A program made the position numbers and the translations under genes. Source: Porpolomopsis calyptriformis (taxonomy: Eukaryota; Basidiomycota; Agaricomycetes; Agaricales; Hygrophoraceae). Taken from it: a stretch of 64,000 bases of DNA. Shown piece by piece: positions 1 to 10,600 of this stretch. The DNA lies in contig OX621167.1 of assembly GCA_951640195.1 (NCBI GenBank), positions 2,232,001 to 2,296,000 on the forward strand, read 5' to 3'. The notes under the pieces are model-generated. The model was given only the letters and a program-made list of their open reading frames with translations. It had not been told where the DNA came from and made no database searches. The first letter of the stretch is position 1. Each line of letters begins with the position of its first letter.

Positions 1-544
1 AGTCATGAGACAACACAGCCTAGTGCTGTGGAAGGCTATGCCCAATAGAGTTGAGTCATCAGAAGCACGCGGCCTTCCATAGCATAACTAGGAACAATGG
101 CAAACCTTAAATTGGAGGCTATGAACAATAGAAAAAGGGGTGACTGCGGAGGCTGACTCATAATGACTCCTACTTTAGAAATACTATATAAACCCTGAGG
201 GTGAAGTGGATCATCACTTTGTCCTCCTGTGAGATTACTTGTAGTAGCACGAATGCAATCAGAATCATCAGACTTCTTTTCCATCAGAATAAGGAAAGAG
301 AAACACAACCTGAATCAATTGAGCCAACTGTTTATGCCTATATTCCCAAAACTCTCAGCAGAGGCATGCAATGGATTTAACCTACAATAGAACTTCTTTA
401 TAGAAGTCAAACTCAATACTGAAGGAATCCTTACCCTTTACAAAGACATTCCTGTCAGAACCTTTTTCTATATCCTCCTAGACCTATTAAGCTCCAAAGC
501 CTACCTTGTGATCAATGAGAAGACCTGCAACTACAGTTGTAACA
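1..544 (-). mobile_element. E-family element, partial copy E3
   Basis: This is an inverted copy of the E element seen at 2216-4129 and 46913-48623. It matches position by position through the terminal motif CAACTACAGTTGT and ends at 544; in sense the terminus reads TGTTACAACTGTAG. It holds the promoter-like half of E: the AACAATGG motif (about 95-105), TGAGTCA (52-58) and a TATATAAACC box (about 186). The coding half would lie to the left, outside the window. It faces E1 head-to-head across a captured gene fragment. No target duplication can be checked because the other end is missing. Confidence 0.75.
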
Positions 545-702
545 GGAAGGGGATTTGAGAAGTTTGCTGATCTGACTATAGTGCCAGGGATGATTCTTGA
601 CAATGCATGTCCCAGATAGTGAGTAATTCTTTCTTGAATTATTTGCTATTCATTTTTGCACCCACAGCTTTGGATCGATGGGTAGTACTGTTATTCACAG
701 TA

Positions 703-1945
703 CAGTCAGGTGACAAAAGTTTTTGCCATATGTGACATCACGCTATGAGACTTGACTTTGGATTTTATTGTACATCAAGGAATCACTTTATCTAGCCCAT
801 CTAATAACTAGTAGATCCTCCTTTAGCCTCCAGGAGTGCATGAACATGAGCAGGCATGCTCTCAACTAGCTGATTTATCAATCCAACATCAATCTTTTCC
901 CATTCCTCCACAAGAGCGGCCTGCAACATTTTGACATTTTGAGGCCTTTCCCCCCACTTGTTCACCCTTTCCTTCAGTAGTTTCCATGCATGCTCGATAG
1001 GATTCATGTCCGGAGATTGTGCTGGATGAGGGAATACCTCCATTGAGTGTAATTGGCGAAATATTTTTGCCACTATTAACCAGTGTACAGATGCACTGTC
1101 TTCCATCACCTTCATAATACCCTGCCACTCAGACATCTCCATGTAGACATCCCACAAAGGTCCACCCCGTATTAGCTTGACATAGTGGATAGCTTTCCAC
1201 TGGTCCTTTGGCAGAAAAAGGAGTGGGCCCTTGTAATCGTATGCAATGCATGACCAGATCATAACACTCGATCGACCAGATTTGAAGGTGGGTGCAAGGT
1301 ACTTAGGGAGGTATTCCTCACCAGGGCGTCTCCAGACACGACATACGCAAGTATTTTTGCCTAGCTCAACTGAAGATTCATCGGTCCAGATAACCCTTTT
1401 CCATTCCTCCATACCAAACTTCTCCGCAACCTTTCCCCACTCAAGTCGAGCCTTCACATGGGCTGGTTTGAGGAATGGTTTACGTCGCGCAATGCAAGAG
1501 GACATCCCAATATTATCAAGGGTCTGAGAAATGGTCCTATTATTGACTGATGTGCCCAACGCGTTTGAGGCCAAGTTTGTAAGATCTTGAAGAGTTTGAT
1601 GTCTATCTCCCTCTAGGGACCTTTTCACATGGCAGATTATCCTCCCATCTAGCTTTTGTGGTCTTCCTGACCTAGGAGCATCAGAGAAATGTCCCTGATT
1701 GCGATAAGTCATAAGAATATGTCAGATAGTCCTTTTAGGGAGGGTGAGTGTATCGGCGATTGTTGCAGTATGGATGCCTTGTTCAGCCATTTTGCAGATG
1801 ACTTCACGCAGCTCTGGGGTTGTGTTTTTACTGCCATTTTGCTTTGGCATACTTTATTAAACAAAATAATGCAAATGTGTCAATTAGATACATTAGTGTG
1901 TCTGTCACATCATGTGATGTGGCAAAAACTTTTGTCACCTGACTG
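703..1945 (-). mobile_element. Tc1/mariner-type DNA transposon with perfect terminal inverted repeats
   Basis: The terminal repeats are 26 bp and identical (703-728 and 1920-1945). They start CAGTCAGGTGACAAAAGTTT and are flanked by TA at 701-702 and 1946-1947, the target duplication expected for Tc1/mariner. The element is 1243 bp, a normal size for an autonomous Tc1. It contains one transposase gene on the minus strand. It interrupts a coding exon of the captured gene. The identical repeats and a transposase with only one stop suggest a rather young insertion. Confidence 0.93.
801..1850 (-). pseudogene. Tc1-type DD34E transposase, one in-frame stop
   Basis: The start is MPKQNGSKNTTPELREV at 1850, giving about 349 codons, the usual Tc1 length. 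The N-terminal part is a helix-turn-helix pair. An in-frame TGA follows KRTI at about codon 43, most simply a CGA Arg codon that lost its C. The rest is open. The catalytic region shows WTDESS (first Asp), MEDSASVHW (second Asp) and SPDMNPIEHAW (Glu). I count 34 residues between the second Asp and the Glu, so DD34E. The enzyme would cut and paste the element through its terminal repeats. Translation could restart at the Met just after the stop, but that product would lack the first DNA-binding helix. Confidence 0.9.
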
Positions 1946-2932
1946 TACAATCTATCACCTCTTTGATCTGCTTACAACTATTAGTGAAGCACTCAAACCA
2001 ATCAAATTCATGATATATGCAGCTTACATCCTTGTACCATATGTTGCCCACCTTCTCATCACTGAAGATCTCACATGCTCTGACAAAGAAGCCTACCAAA
2101 TCATGCTAGAGAGTGGGGAGACAGGAGCAAGGATAAATTGTGTAGATGACCATAAGCAGGTACTTGAAGATATCCTGCAAACAACAGCTATTTAGCTCAC
2201 AAAGAAAAGGCTCAGTGTCACAACTGTAGTTGCAGGTCTTCTCATTAATCACAAGGTAGGCTTTAGAGCTTAATAGGTCTAGGAGGATATAGAAAAAGGT
2301 TCTGACAGGAATGTCTTTGTAAAGGGTAAGGATTCCTTCAGTATTGAGTTTGACTTCCACAATGAAGTTCTGTTGTAGGTTAAATCCATTGCATGCCTCT
2401 GCTGAGAGTTTTGGGAATATAGGTATGAACAGTTAGCTCAATTGATTCAGGTTGTGTTTCTCTTTCCTTATTCTGATGGAAAGGAAGTCTGATAATTCTG
2501 ATTGCATTTGTGCTACTACAAGTAATCTCACAGGAGGATGAAGTGATGATCCACTTTACCCTCAGGGTTTATATAGTATTTCTAAAGTAGGAGTCATTAT
2601 GAGTCAGCCTCCACAGTCACCCCTTTTTCTATTATTCACAGCCTTCAATTTAGAGTTTGCCATTGTTCCTAGTCATACTGCAGAAGGCTGTGTACTTCTG
2701 ATAACTCAACTCTATTGGGCATAGCCTTCCGTAGCATAGGGCTGTGTTGTCTCATGACTGGTTCTTATTGTTCTTCTGGTCATGAGATTACCATTGTTTC
2801 TATTTCTTGTCCAGCATATTGGGTTTCTCTTCTTTGACTGAGGAAGCTCCTTTTGGTCCCTCCTTTGTTTGTAGGCATATAAAAGGTGAGGGGTTGTATC
2901 CCTATGTTTCAGTTCAATCCTCATCAATCATC

Positions 2933-3976
2933 ATAACTCCCTCCCACCAAGGCCACTACCTCTGTGTAACAGATATTACTGTTACAGTGTGTACATTAGG
3001 GATGTAGTCCTTATGTATTGGTGTTTATACTAGAGAGTAGTATATAGGTAGTATTTACCCTTATTTAGGTAGTTCTTTTTATATCTTGCCACTGCTCATA
3101 CCAGGTTTACACATAATAGATATTGGTTGTATCCAGCTGGTTGTAAGCACTGCAAGATCAAGAACTCTTACAGTCTGATTCTTCAAGCAGTCTGGGGTGG
3201 TGCACTGCACTGCCCCTGTCTTTCTTGATTGCGATTCCTTCCACTATTATCTCTAGCACATTCCTTCCGATGCCAACCTCTGTTGGTTATCCTTCTCCTG
3301 TTTTACTTGTGGTGGCAAGCACAAGGTCAAGAAGTGTCCGTTTATTTGCTGGCCAATCCAGCATGCTTGTGGTCTGATGGAGGATCCACTCGGTGAGTAT
3401 CTTGTTTTGTCTTTATTAGTCTTTGTTTGTTGATAATAGGCTTTTCCTTTTTAGCTTGGGATGATGACACCCCTCCCCCTAGTTCCAAGCTCCCTGTGGA
3501 GGAGTAAGTCAATTAGAGTTCCAATCATTGGGGGTACTCTCTCCCATTTGATAATCCTAAGCCTGAGCACTGGGCTTCCAGTCCCCCCTTCCGTCCTTGG
3601 ACCCCTGGTCTATTGAGTCCTATATCTAGTGGTAATGCTCTCAACTCTCTTACTCTCTTTATGATTGCTAACTCCGTATTCCTTAGTTGAAGATTTGTCA
3701 GTGTTATTGACCAACATTAATGTCAAGATCAAGGAGGAAGAAATTCCTCCTAGTTTGTTGTGGAGTCCCACCAATGATTGGTTGGGTGAAGAAGCAAGGA
3801 AGATAGCAATGAGTTTCATTGAAGGGAAGGCTGCTGAGTTGCAGGCCTCTGGTGGAGACACCAATGGGGCAATCTATTGGGGAAATAAGTTAGCCACATT
3901 AGATAGTCAAGTAGTCTCTAGTTTCATAGAGTTCTTGACAGATAGTATGGTGCAAGACATAGCTAAGATGGATTAG
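2933..3976 (+). pseudogene. E-element three-exon gene, function unknown (copy E1)
   Basis: This aligns through its length with the E2 gene. The start codon is changed to ATA at 2933-2935 (E2 has ATG) and exon 1 is split by the solo LTR at 2965-3172. After the insertion the frame contains a cysteine-rich motif, CFTCGGKHKVKKC, with spacing C-x2-C-x3-H-x4-C, which looks like a one-residue-short zinc knuckle. Introns follow with GTGAGT and GTAATG-like donors. The last exon encodes a conserved block including LLWSPTNDWLGEEARKIAMS, ending ...QDIAKMD at 3976. I do not recognise the family. This copy keeps the motif in frame where E2 has a one-base frameshift. Confidence 0.6.
2965..3172 (+). repeat. 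Solo LTR, small family F (copy F2), nested in E1
   Basis: A 208-bp insertion absent from E2. It starts TGTAACAGATATTACTGTT and ends CTCTTACA, so it has TG...CA ends. Flanks are CTCTG and GTCTG, a 5-bp duplication with one mismatch. A TATATAGG box lies near 3042. Related copies are at 6350-6559, 21963-22173 and 62767-62961. Confidence 0.8.
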
Positions 3977-4129
3977 TTTAAATAGCTAATTGGACACAGA
4001 CTCCCCTTCTGTATAAATAGTTTCTGCTGCCAACAAAGACAGCCCCCTTCCAAAGAGAAATGGTGTGAAAAAGAAGAAAAGCAAAGAAAAGAGCAGAATT
4101 TTATGAGAGTGAATGCCAATTTCATAACA

Positions 4130-4339
4130 CTTTAGGTGACTAACCTTTTAGCAATTATAGTAAGTTTTAGTTGTTGCAGACTTCTTTTCTATACATTTTG
4201 ATCCAGATCCTTGGGAACCTTGCAAGGCAAACATTATTACCTCAGCACTCCTGTCTTACCCACTAGCAATTAAGTGATGTTCTGCTTCCTAGATAAAAGG
4301 TTATCAGATTGGATAGACTTTCTAGTAACCTTTATAGTA
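4130..4339. other. Unassigned AT-rich stretch
   Basis: I see no coding frame, repeat or RNA gene here. It separates the end of E1 from the copia gag relic. Confidence 0.4.
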
Positions 4340-4947
4340 GATTTAACTATTGGCACAGTTGCACAGTTGCACCTCTAGTATTAATGCAATTATTATATTA
4401 ACCTGCATTAGATTAGAAACAGATGAGCTAGTCACCCTTAGATACTCCACCCACTCTGTTATCTTAGCCAGATAAGCCTTCAGCTTAGCAAGATATACCT
4501 TCAGGTTAGAAGACAATACATATCTCATATTCTATAGTGTATTGAGGATATTGACCTAGTGAAGAATACTCTTTGTAGTTGTATCTACTTTAACTATATC
4601 CCACATATCCTTAGTAGTGGTAAGCTTTATAACTTTTTGTGATAAACAAGGTGAAATTGTTGAAAGGATTAGATGTTTCATGAGATACTCTCACTAATCA
4701 AAATCAAGCATTTTCTTTTCTCTTGTTTCAATTTGTTCATTAGTAGTATCTTTCCTATTCTGGGAACACTATTAAGCTCAACTAGGTTTACTGATTATTT
4801 GGATTATCCATTCAAGTGAGGTACAAGGCCTTTTGAGCCTATTGCTTGTATAGCCCTTAGCTTATAATCTACCTAGTTAGAGCTATTATCTCAAAGTTTT
4901 AGAATAACTAAGGATTGGGAATTGGAAGTGAGTATAGAGTTAGACAT
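4340..4947 (-). pseudogene. Ty1/copia gag relic (UBN2-like)
   Basis: On the minus strand a decayed frame starts MSNSILTSNSQSL at 4947. It continues through KL-stop-DNSSN-stop-VDYKLRAIQA and GSKGLVPHLNG, then TTTKDMWDIVKVDTTTKSI, then SSNLKVYLAKLKAYLAKI. These are the landmarks of fungal copia gag: a W/Y-DYK start region, the 'LTTAKDMWDAVK-ADATTKS' block and an 'LKxHLxELK' helix. At least four in-frame stops and one likely frameshift break it. No copia RT or integrase is visible nearby, so only gag survived. Confidence 0.65.
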
Positions 4948-5075
4948 AGGTGAACCAGGGCTTATAACCTAAGGAAGTTGGTTAGATAAAAAACATTAGA
5001 CTAAGGAAAAATACTAAAGATTATGTAATCAATATACATGTATATTTGTATCAATAGAATTATATCCTAACAACT

Positions 5076-5417
5076 TAAAGTGCTTAAAGCTACTTGAAGC
5101 ACTTGATAAAGCTACTTAAAGCTGCTTGAAATTACTTGAAATTACTTAAAGCTACTTGAAATTATTTCATCTATATAAAATTCTCCAAGTTTTTCAAGTA
5201 TAAATTAAGTAGTTTCAAATAACTTCAAGTACTTCAAGTATTTAGGTAACTTCATCAAGTACTTTAAGTATTTAAGTAAATTTATCAAGTACTTTATCAA
5301 ATACTTCAAGTGCTTCAAGTGTATTAAGTAACTTATATTAAAAATGTAAAATTTACTATATCTAAAACTTACACATATTTATAAGAATTCATATTACTTT
5401 TATATAGGAGTACCCCA
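5076..5417 (-). repeat. AAGT-rich dispersed repeat G, partial copy
   Basis: This is dense in ACTTGAAGTACTT-type words and is the reverse complement of 40398-40680, including the unit TAAGTTTTGGAC...TTTACAT near its right end. It corresponds to the second half of the G repeat. Confidence 0.6.
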
Positions 5418-5488
5418 TGTCTCTTATCATTCTGAAGGAAAGTGATTGGTACCAGTCCATGAATACCTAGCCTGCCGCCACTCTGCTG

Positions 5489-6330
5489 CTACATAGTATC
5501 TCTACTCCAGTCAAGTCTAAGAAGATAAGCAACTTTGGGATGTGCACAGGGGTTAAGGTGGGAAGCTGATGGGGATAGGAGGCTAGATATACTGACCAAG
5601 GGCAGCAGCAAATTGAGGATATTGAAATTGTGCAGGGTTTGCACTGCCTCATCTTTATCTAGAATGTATTAGTTGCAGCTATGTATAATAATTATCACAC
5701 ATACCTATGATTGCACTGCTAGAATGCAACTCAATTCTGATACCCTCCAATGTTTTCATATCCCCACACCTTCCATCTAACCACCACCCCTGTACCACCC
5801 TATCAAAGAAACACTTTTCCATGTAGTTCCCAGCTTTAGAAAAAAATGGTGTGCAGTCAGGGGTAGTGATATAACCTCTTGACCACCATACAAGAAGCTG
5901 ATGGGCAAGTTCATGGAGGATAATAGCTATAAAGAGGAGTTTGAGTTCATCCAATAATAGCCCATAAGCTCTCTTAGCTGAAAACTAGAAAGGAATGTGA
6001 AATTAAATACTAAGAATGATTCAATGGCATACACACCTTCTTGTGTAGATGTGAGACAAATCTGTAGCTCACATAAATGGCATTATCCAATGCCATTCTA
6101 GTGCTAATGTATGTAAAGTCCAACTAGAAAGATCTTCTATCTATTCCAGTGGAATCGAGGTAGGTCTCTGGCTATTGAGACAAAAAGAATAACTGGATAT
6201 CATGGTCTGTTAGTCGTATGGGTTGAATGTGGGAAATGTTTAACTTGGACCTTGGCATTCCAACATCATACAAGCTATTTAAGATGTTGAGGAATGGTGC
6301 ATAGAAATGTTGGTTTTTGAGTAGCTAGTC
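5489..6330 (-). pseudogene. HExxH metallopeptidase-like host-type gene, decayed
   Basis: Three exons can be read on the minus strand. Exon a (about 6330-6033) gives FYAPFLNILNSLYDVGMPRS, then IQPIRLTDHDIQLFFLSQ and TRMALDNAIYVSYRFVSHL. An intron at 5978-6032 (GTATGC...CAG) joins in frame to exon b (5977-5705), which holds LLFIAIILHELAHQL, a zinc-binding HExxH motif, followed by WWSRGYITTPD. A second intron (5659-5704, GTATGT...TAG) leads to exon c, which stops at 5489. Two TAG stops break exon a. Mushroom genomes have a family of uncharacterised proteins with such an ILHExxH helix; the peptidase role is inferred from the motif only. The neighbouring F1 solo LTR sits just upstream. Confidence 0.55.
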
Positions 6331-6349
6331 TCTAATCATGTGGAGAAGT

Positions 6350-6559
6350 GTAACAGATATGGCTGTTACAGAGCCTATAGAGGCAGGTGATTAGTGTTGA
6401 TAGGTGTTTGGCACCTCAGAGTGGTATATAGGCTGTATTTACCACTATTTACAGTATGTTTTAACCCTTTGCCACTGCTTGTACCAGAGATACTACACCT
6501 AATAGATATTGGTTATATTCAGTCTGGTCTTGAGCAAGGCAAGAACCAAAACCCTTACA
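6350..6559 (+). repeat. Solo LTR, family F (copy F1)
   Basis: A 210-bp element, TGTAACAGATATGGC...ACCCTTACA, flanked by perfect 5-bp duplications AGAAG (6345-6349 and 6560-6564). It contains a TATATAGG box at about 6425. TG...CA ends with a 5-bp target repeat identify a solo LTR. Confidence 0.9.
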
Positions 6560-7025
6560 AGAAGGGAGATAACATTACAGTATTTGGAGTGATTCATCCT
6601 GTTCCTTTTGTTAGGACCTTAGGCAAGGTAGTTTGTGAGGATAGCTGGGTGGTAGTGGTGGGTTATAGTTGAGATGCAAGATAGGATACAAGTGTTTTAA
6701 TATGGCTATGACCCCTAAGTTAGCCCACATGTGACCTTCACCGATTGATAGCTACTATTTTTAAAGGATCCACTGCTCCTCCACTCATGTTTTTTGTTTT
6801 AAAAGTTAATACCTAGAATACTCCCACATGCAAGAATCCTACATTAACAAAGAATGCAACTGTGAAACCAACAAATCCACCTCTCCACCACTACCCCATG
6901 TTCAGTATCAACATAATCAACCTACTACTACCACCACTACCAAGGCCATGGAAAGGTGTGGTTTAATAGTAAAGAAGGTGGCTGCAACTAATAGATTATC
7001 TCCTATGAGGAGATAAATAAGACAG
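6560..7025. other. Unassigned stretch
   Basis: No convincing coding frame. It carries a short CCACTAC-rich stretch near 6890-6945 and no recognised repeat. Confidence 0.35.
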
Positions 7026-7094
7026 TGTCATGATCCCAAACCGATTTGGTATCAAACTTTACCAAAGATCATGCATTCAGCAAGTAGCATCCAA

Positions 7095-7235
7095 TAGCTC
7101 AAATATCCTTTATCTTATCTTATCTTATCTTATCTTAGATAAGATATCACTGTCCCTCACATATTATCTTATCTCAGATAAGATACACTACTATCTTATC
7201 TCAGATAAGATACACTACTATCTTTACCTATGCTA
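7095..7235. repeat. Tandem and palindromic ATCTTATC repeats
   Basis: CTTATCTTATCTTATC runs are followed by two near-identical 27-bp units built on the palindrome ATCTTATCTCAGATAAGAT (about 7167-7190 and 7194-7217). Each could form a hairpin. GATAAG is also a GATA-factor core. Confidence 0.75.
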
Positions 7236-7259
7236 TCTTATCATAGACAATAGCATTCT

Positions 7260-7484
7260 CCCCTATTGTTCTCTGAGTCAGAATGATTCATATCCCATTT
7301 CTCCATTGTTCTGCTATCACTCCATTGTTCTCTGAGTCACTATAACTCATATTGATTTCCTCCATTGTTCTCCCCATTGTCTGACTCATAGTGAGTCACA
7401 ATTCAAACTCCTCATTGTTCTTTTATCCATTGTTCTCATTTCCCATTGTTCTCATTGCCTATTGTTCTCAAACATATATAAAGG
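7260..7484 (+). promoter_or_regulatory. Dense cluster of AACAATGG-type and TGASTCA motifs before a TATA box
   Basis: Eight copies of ATTGTTCT (the complement contains AACAAT) start near 7263, 7302, 7322, 7362, 7412, 7427, 7443 and 7459, plus a variant at 7374. Four TGASTCA words are interleaved, two as TGACTCAtagTGAGTCA at 7383-7399. A TATATAAAG follows at about 7475. AACAATGG is the classic HMG-box (Sox-type) word, and TGASTCA is the Gcn4/AP-1 word. The same pair of motifs occurs in the E elements. Confidence 0.5.
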
Positions 7485-7724
7485 GCCCCCTTTTGACTAG
7501 TGAGGAATTTAGTTCACTTTTAACCCACTTTTACCCCACTCCCCTCCCCCTAGTCTACTCTCCCCCTTTTCCCTTGAACTCACTACCTAGTACTACCCCT
7601 TATTAATACTACTTGTCTGTAGTCAATACATCCAATCTAGTCTAGTCTATTAAGCTTATACCCTGTGTGATTTCACCTAAGCCCTCTTACATGAAGAACC
7701 CACTTAGGAATCACCTCTTAACAT

Positions 7725-8097
7725 TTTCTGTAAGTTGAAGATAGCCATCGTGGACTATCTTATCTTACCTCAGCCCCTGCTTATTCATCACATACTCAAA
7801 GTCTCAGTCCTTATTGGAGAGACCTCACTGTGATACATATTCTTCTAAGTTAGCTGTTGACTTAATTCTTGCTCTCCCAGTCAATACTATCTATTGAGTT
7901 TGGATAGCCTATTCATCTGTACATCCTAGCCAAGGATTACTCAAGCCCCATCAAAGGAGGAAGTGTCTATTACCAATCAATTCACATCTCCCCTAAACAA
8001 CTAGGACTTACTTGATTGACATATAACTCTAGTAGTTCTAGAAGTGAAGTATTTATATTTCACCTGATAATAGATGATAAGAAAGTAAGAGGGGGGG
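7725..8097. other. Unassigned AT-rich stretch
   Basis: No coding frame or known repeat seen; it ends with a G9 run at about 8090-8098. Confidence 0.35.
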
Positions 8098-8556
8098 GAA
8101 ATAGTCTAGTAGTTAATCTATATAAACTTTGTACTTTATTCAAGAGTGTAAGAGTTTATATCTAGTTTAGTATAATATTATTAATTATTAATACAATTCT
8201 TGGGCTTATATAATAATGTTTTTTTATTAAAATAGTAATTATGTAGGATTATGTAATATTAAGTAATGAAATAATTAAGTACACTCAAGTATATTTAAAG
8301 ATACTTAAGTAGCTAATTATAATTTACTCATTTAATAAACTTAAGTTAAGTACTTAGGAAAGTTTCAAGCATAGGGACTTACTGAATTTATATTTAATTT
8401 TACTTATTTCAAGTCCAATTTTACTTGACTTAAGTTTAATTTTACTTAATTCAAGCAAGATTTTACTTGAAAGAATCTTACTTGCACTTGTTTGAAATAG
8501 CTATCAAGCAAGTTTTAAGTAACTTCAAGTAGCTTCAAGTAAATTCAGGTTTTTCT
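8098..8556 (-). repeat. AAGT-rich dispersed repeat G, copy G1
   Basis: Reverse complement of 39921-40400. It shares AAATAGTCTAGTAGTT at one end, a TTATATAATAATG block, ATGTAGGATTATGTAATATT, and the AAGT-rich half ending in AGGTTTTTCT. It covers the first half of the G repeat. Confidence 0.7.
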
Positions 8557-8786
8557 AATGAATAACTAAAGCTTACCCATACCTTGCTTAATAAAGAAGA
8601 ATAAAAGTTAACAAGGTTAGTTTCTATCCTATAAAGCCTAATTTCTGACTTTGTTTTAAGTTAACATATAGTAACAACTACAACTTCATCATTAGATACA
8701 TACTATATTAAGCCTTCTAGTCTTACTAGTGTACTTAATAGAGAAATTAGACAAGCTACCTAAAAAACTAGCTCTGGGGTAACTTT

Positions 8787-9075
8787 GTCAAGCTCAAAAC
8801 TAGAGACACTATAACTATATCTATGCTACTTATCTAATCTGAATTCAAATTGCTTAACTTAATATTAATCTATAGAATAGCTGACTAATAATGAGTTAGT
8901 AGCTATACATTGCTATCCAACTGTAGATTGCACTATTATTAACTAATCACAAATACCCCTCTAATCTATAAAGATTAATATAGGACAATGATAGAAAAGG
9001 AATATGGGGAAATAATAAGATAAGATTAGAAGTGTATAAGATAAGATAAAAAAGGATGCATTATAATATACTAGG
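8787..9075 (-). repeat. Decayed LTR related to Gypsy-C LTR
   Basis: Ordered matches to LTR-C (42010-42347): AAACTAGAGAC, CTATGCTACTTATCTA, GAATTCAAATTGCTTAACTT, ATAGAATAGCTGACT, CAACTGTAGATTG, ACCCCTCTAATC and AAGATAAGATAAAAAAGGATGCAT. It is heavily AT-shifted, so it is an old copy. Ends are approximate. Confidence 0.6.
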
Positions 9076-9659
9076 TCTATTACATAAGGAGGCTATTCTC
9101 TCCTGCAACTATACCCTTTTCTATACTATTGCACAATTAACTCTAACACTGCATTTATAGCCTCTAGGATACAAGGTTATTAGATTATTAAGTACATTTA
9201 ATAGAATATATAACTTGAGTCTAGGTTTACCTTTCTTCTTCTAGCCTTCTAACTTAGATTGAGGAAGAAGTAGCCAGATGCTGGTATCTAGCCTACCACA
9301 TTTCACCTCCCTGGTGTTGTTCTTAAGGTTGGAAGTTCAGAAAGTCTTGCATAGCTAATAATTGATATAAAGCAGTAGCTTGAATACATACCTAAGGTTA
9401 GCTAATTTCTTCCTTTATTGCTACTTACTTACTAGAACTTCTTCAGATGTAGCTAGTTATCCTTCTTTCAATTGACCTCCCCATTGCCCCTTACCTAACT
9501 CTTCTAAGAATCACTATTTAATTGTAGAAAAGCTTTACCCCTCCTTATCCTCTATACTACCTAGCAGCTTAGCAAAGGCAAGCTAGCCAAGTTTAGGATA
9601 CTAACTAGACTCATGCTGCAACACTATCTAATATCTTCAGAGAACAGGTACCTGCATCA
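9076..9659. other. Unassigned stretch
   Basis: Moderately AT-rich. Short coding-like runs on the minus strand are too broken to assign. Confidence 0.3.
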
Positions 9660-10600
9660 GAAAAACCTAAATTTACTTAAGGCTACTTGAAGTTAATTAA
9701 AACTTGCTTGATAGCTATTTCAAATAAGTTCAAGTAATATTTTTTCAAGTAAAATTAAACTTGAGTTAGGTAAAATTGAACTTGAAATAAGTAGAAATTG
9801 AACTTAAATTTAGTAGATCCCTATATCTGCTAACAGCTTGTATACCTAATCTATGTATACACTGGCATAAAAATTTGGGCCATTATTTGACCCAGATACA
9901 TAAGCAGTCACAACTCCTAGAACAAGTTGCGCAGCCTCCACAAGGATGTTTGCTTCAGTCAAATACACTAACTCAATCAACACACTAAGATTTTCATGAC
10001 ATTTCTTTCTGCAGGGGAGATTCTGCAAGTTTTTATAATATTAATACTCTCAAAATTGATTACTCATGCTCATATATTGACTGTATATGTTAGAATTATG
10101 CCTCCTGGTATTTGGCATACTGTATATACCCCTACCCCAAGCTATTGTTTAGGAGGTTATTTTTATACCTATGAAACACTCCACCTTACTGAACAATCAT
10201 AGGACTTTGACTATATGCATGGTTAATTTTCAACAAATGTAAATCACCACATCTTACAGTTGCTTTCTCAGATGGTTTTAGCACTTCTACATGTCACTAA
10301 AAGTTGAAGTGAGCACATGAATGAATGATATTCTCTTATTTTTATTTAAAAGCTGGTTTTCTAGAAATCTATTGATAGCTATTCTTAGTGCTGGCTAGAA
10401 TGATTCTCAAACTAAATGAGTACCTTTTGCCAGGTGAGCAGAAAAGGCCAGAGCTTCTGATGACTGAGTGGGATATCCTTTTTCAGGAGAAAGCCCAGTA
10501 AGTGTACTTGATTACTTAATTACTTTAATATTACATAATCCTACATAATAATAAATAAATAAACATTATTATATATGTATAAACCTACTTCTCCATTCTA
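9660..10600 (+). repeat. AAGT-rich dispersed repeat G, copy G2, apparently split
   Basis: 9660-9832 matches 39921-40090 in the same orientation (AAAAACCTAAATTTACTT ... CAGTAGATCCCT). About 10495-10590 matches the later part (GTACTTGATTACTTAATTAC, then ATTACATAATCCTACATAAT). The intervening 9836-10490 is unrelated and looks like an insertion or replacement; I cannot name it. Confidence 0.5.

Larger units (their letters stand above)
545..2195 (+). pseudogene. Captured spliced gene fragment, RTC4-like C-terminal region, split by Tc1
   Basis: When the Tc1 element (703-1945, plus one TA) is ignored, one reading frame runs from 545 to the stop at 2193-2195. An intron at 619-667 has a GTGAGT donor and a CACAG acceptor, and joining across it keeps the frame (TA|C). 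The product ends with a helical stretch containing YAAYILVPYVAHLLITEDL, then EAYQIMLESGETGA and an acidic tail. The pattern of VLVPE-x-A-x2-LI-x-ED followed by I-M-x-ES resembles the RTC4-like domain (restriction of telomere capping). That assignment is from memory and tentative. The 5' part was cut off by E3. It is probably a host gene piece trapped between two E copies. Confidence 0.5.
2216..4129 (+). mobile_element. E-family element, copy E1, carrying a solo LTR insertion
   Basis: The element begins TGTCACAACTGTAG and ends TTCATAACA, matching E2 at both ends. Its left 545 bp are the inverted partner of E3. The order is: regulatory half with a TATA-like TTTATATAGT (about 2570), a second TATAAAAGG (about 2879), then a three-exon gene to 3976, then a short purine-rich tail. 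A 208-bp solo LTR (2965-3172) is nested in the first exon. Flanks CTCAG and CTTTA do not match, so no target duplication is seen. The E element is not a class I can name with certainty. Confidence 0.75.
7026..7724 (+). repeat. LTR-like or promoter-like unit, unassigned
   Basis: It begins TGTCATGATCCC and ends CTCTTAACA, with a TATATAAAG box at 7475-7483 about two thirds along. That layout is typical of an LTR (U3 with repeated motifs, TATA, then R-U5). I cannot find a flanking target duplication or a second copy in the window, so it remains a candidate. Confidence 0.35.

Noticed and set aside
2205..4140. 5-bp target repeat for E1 (CTCAG / CTTTA)
   Set aside because: Only two of five positions match, so I do not call a duplication. 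E2 provides the clean case.
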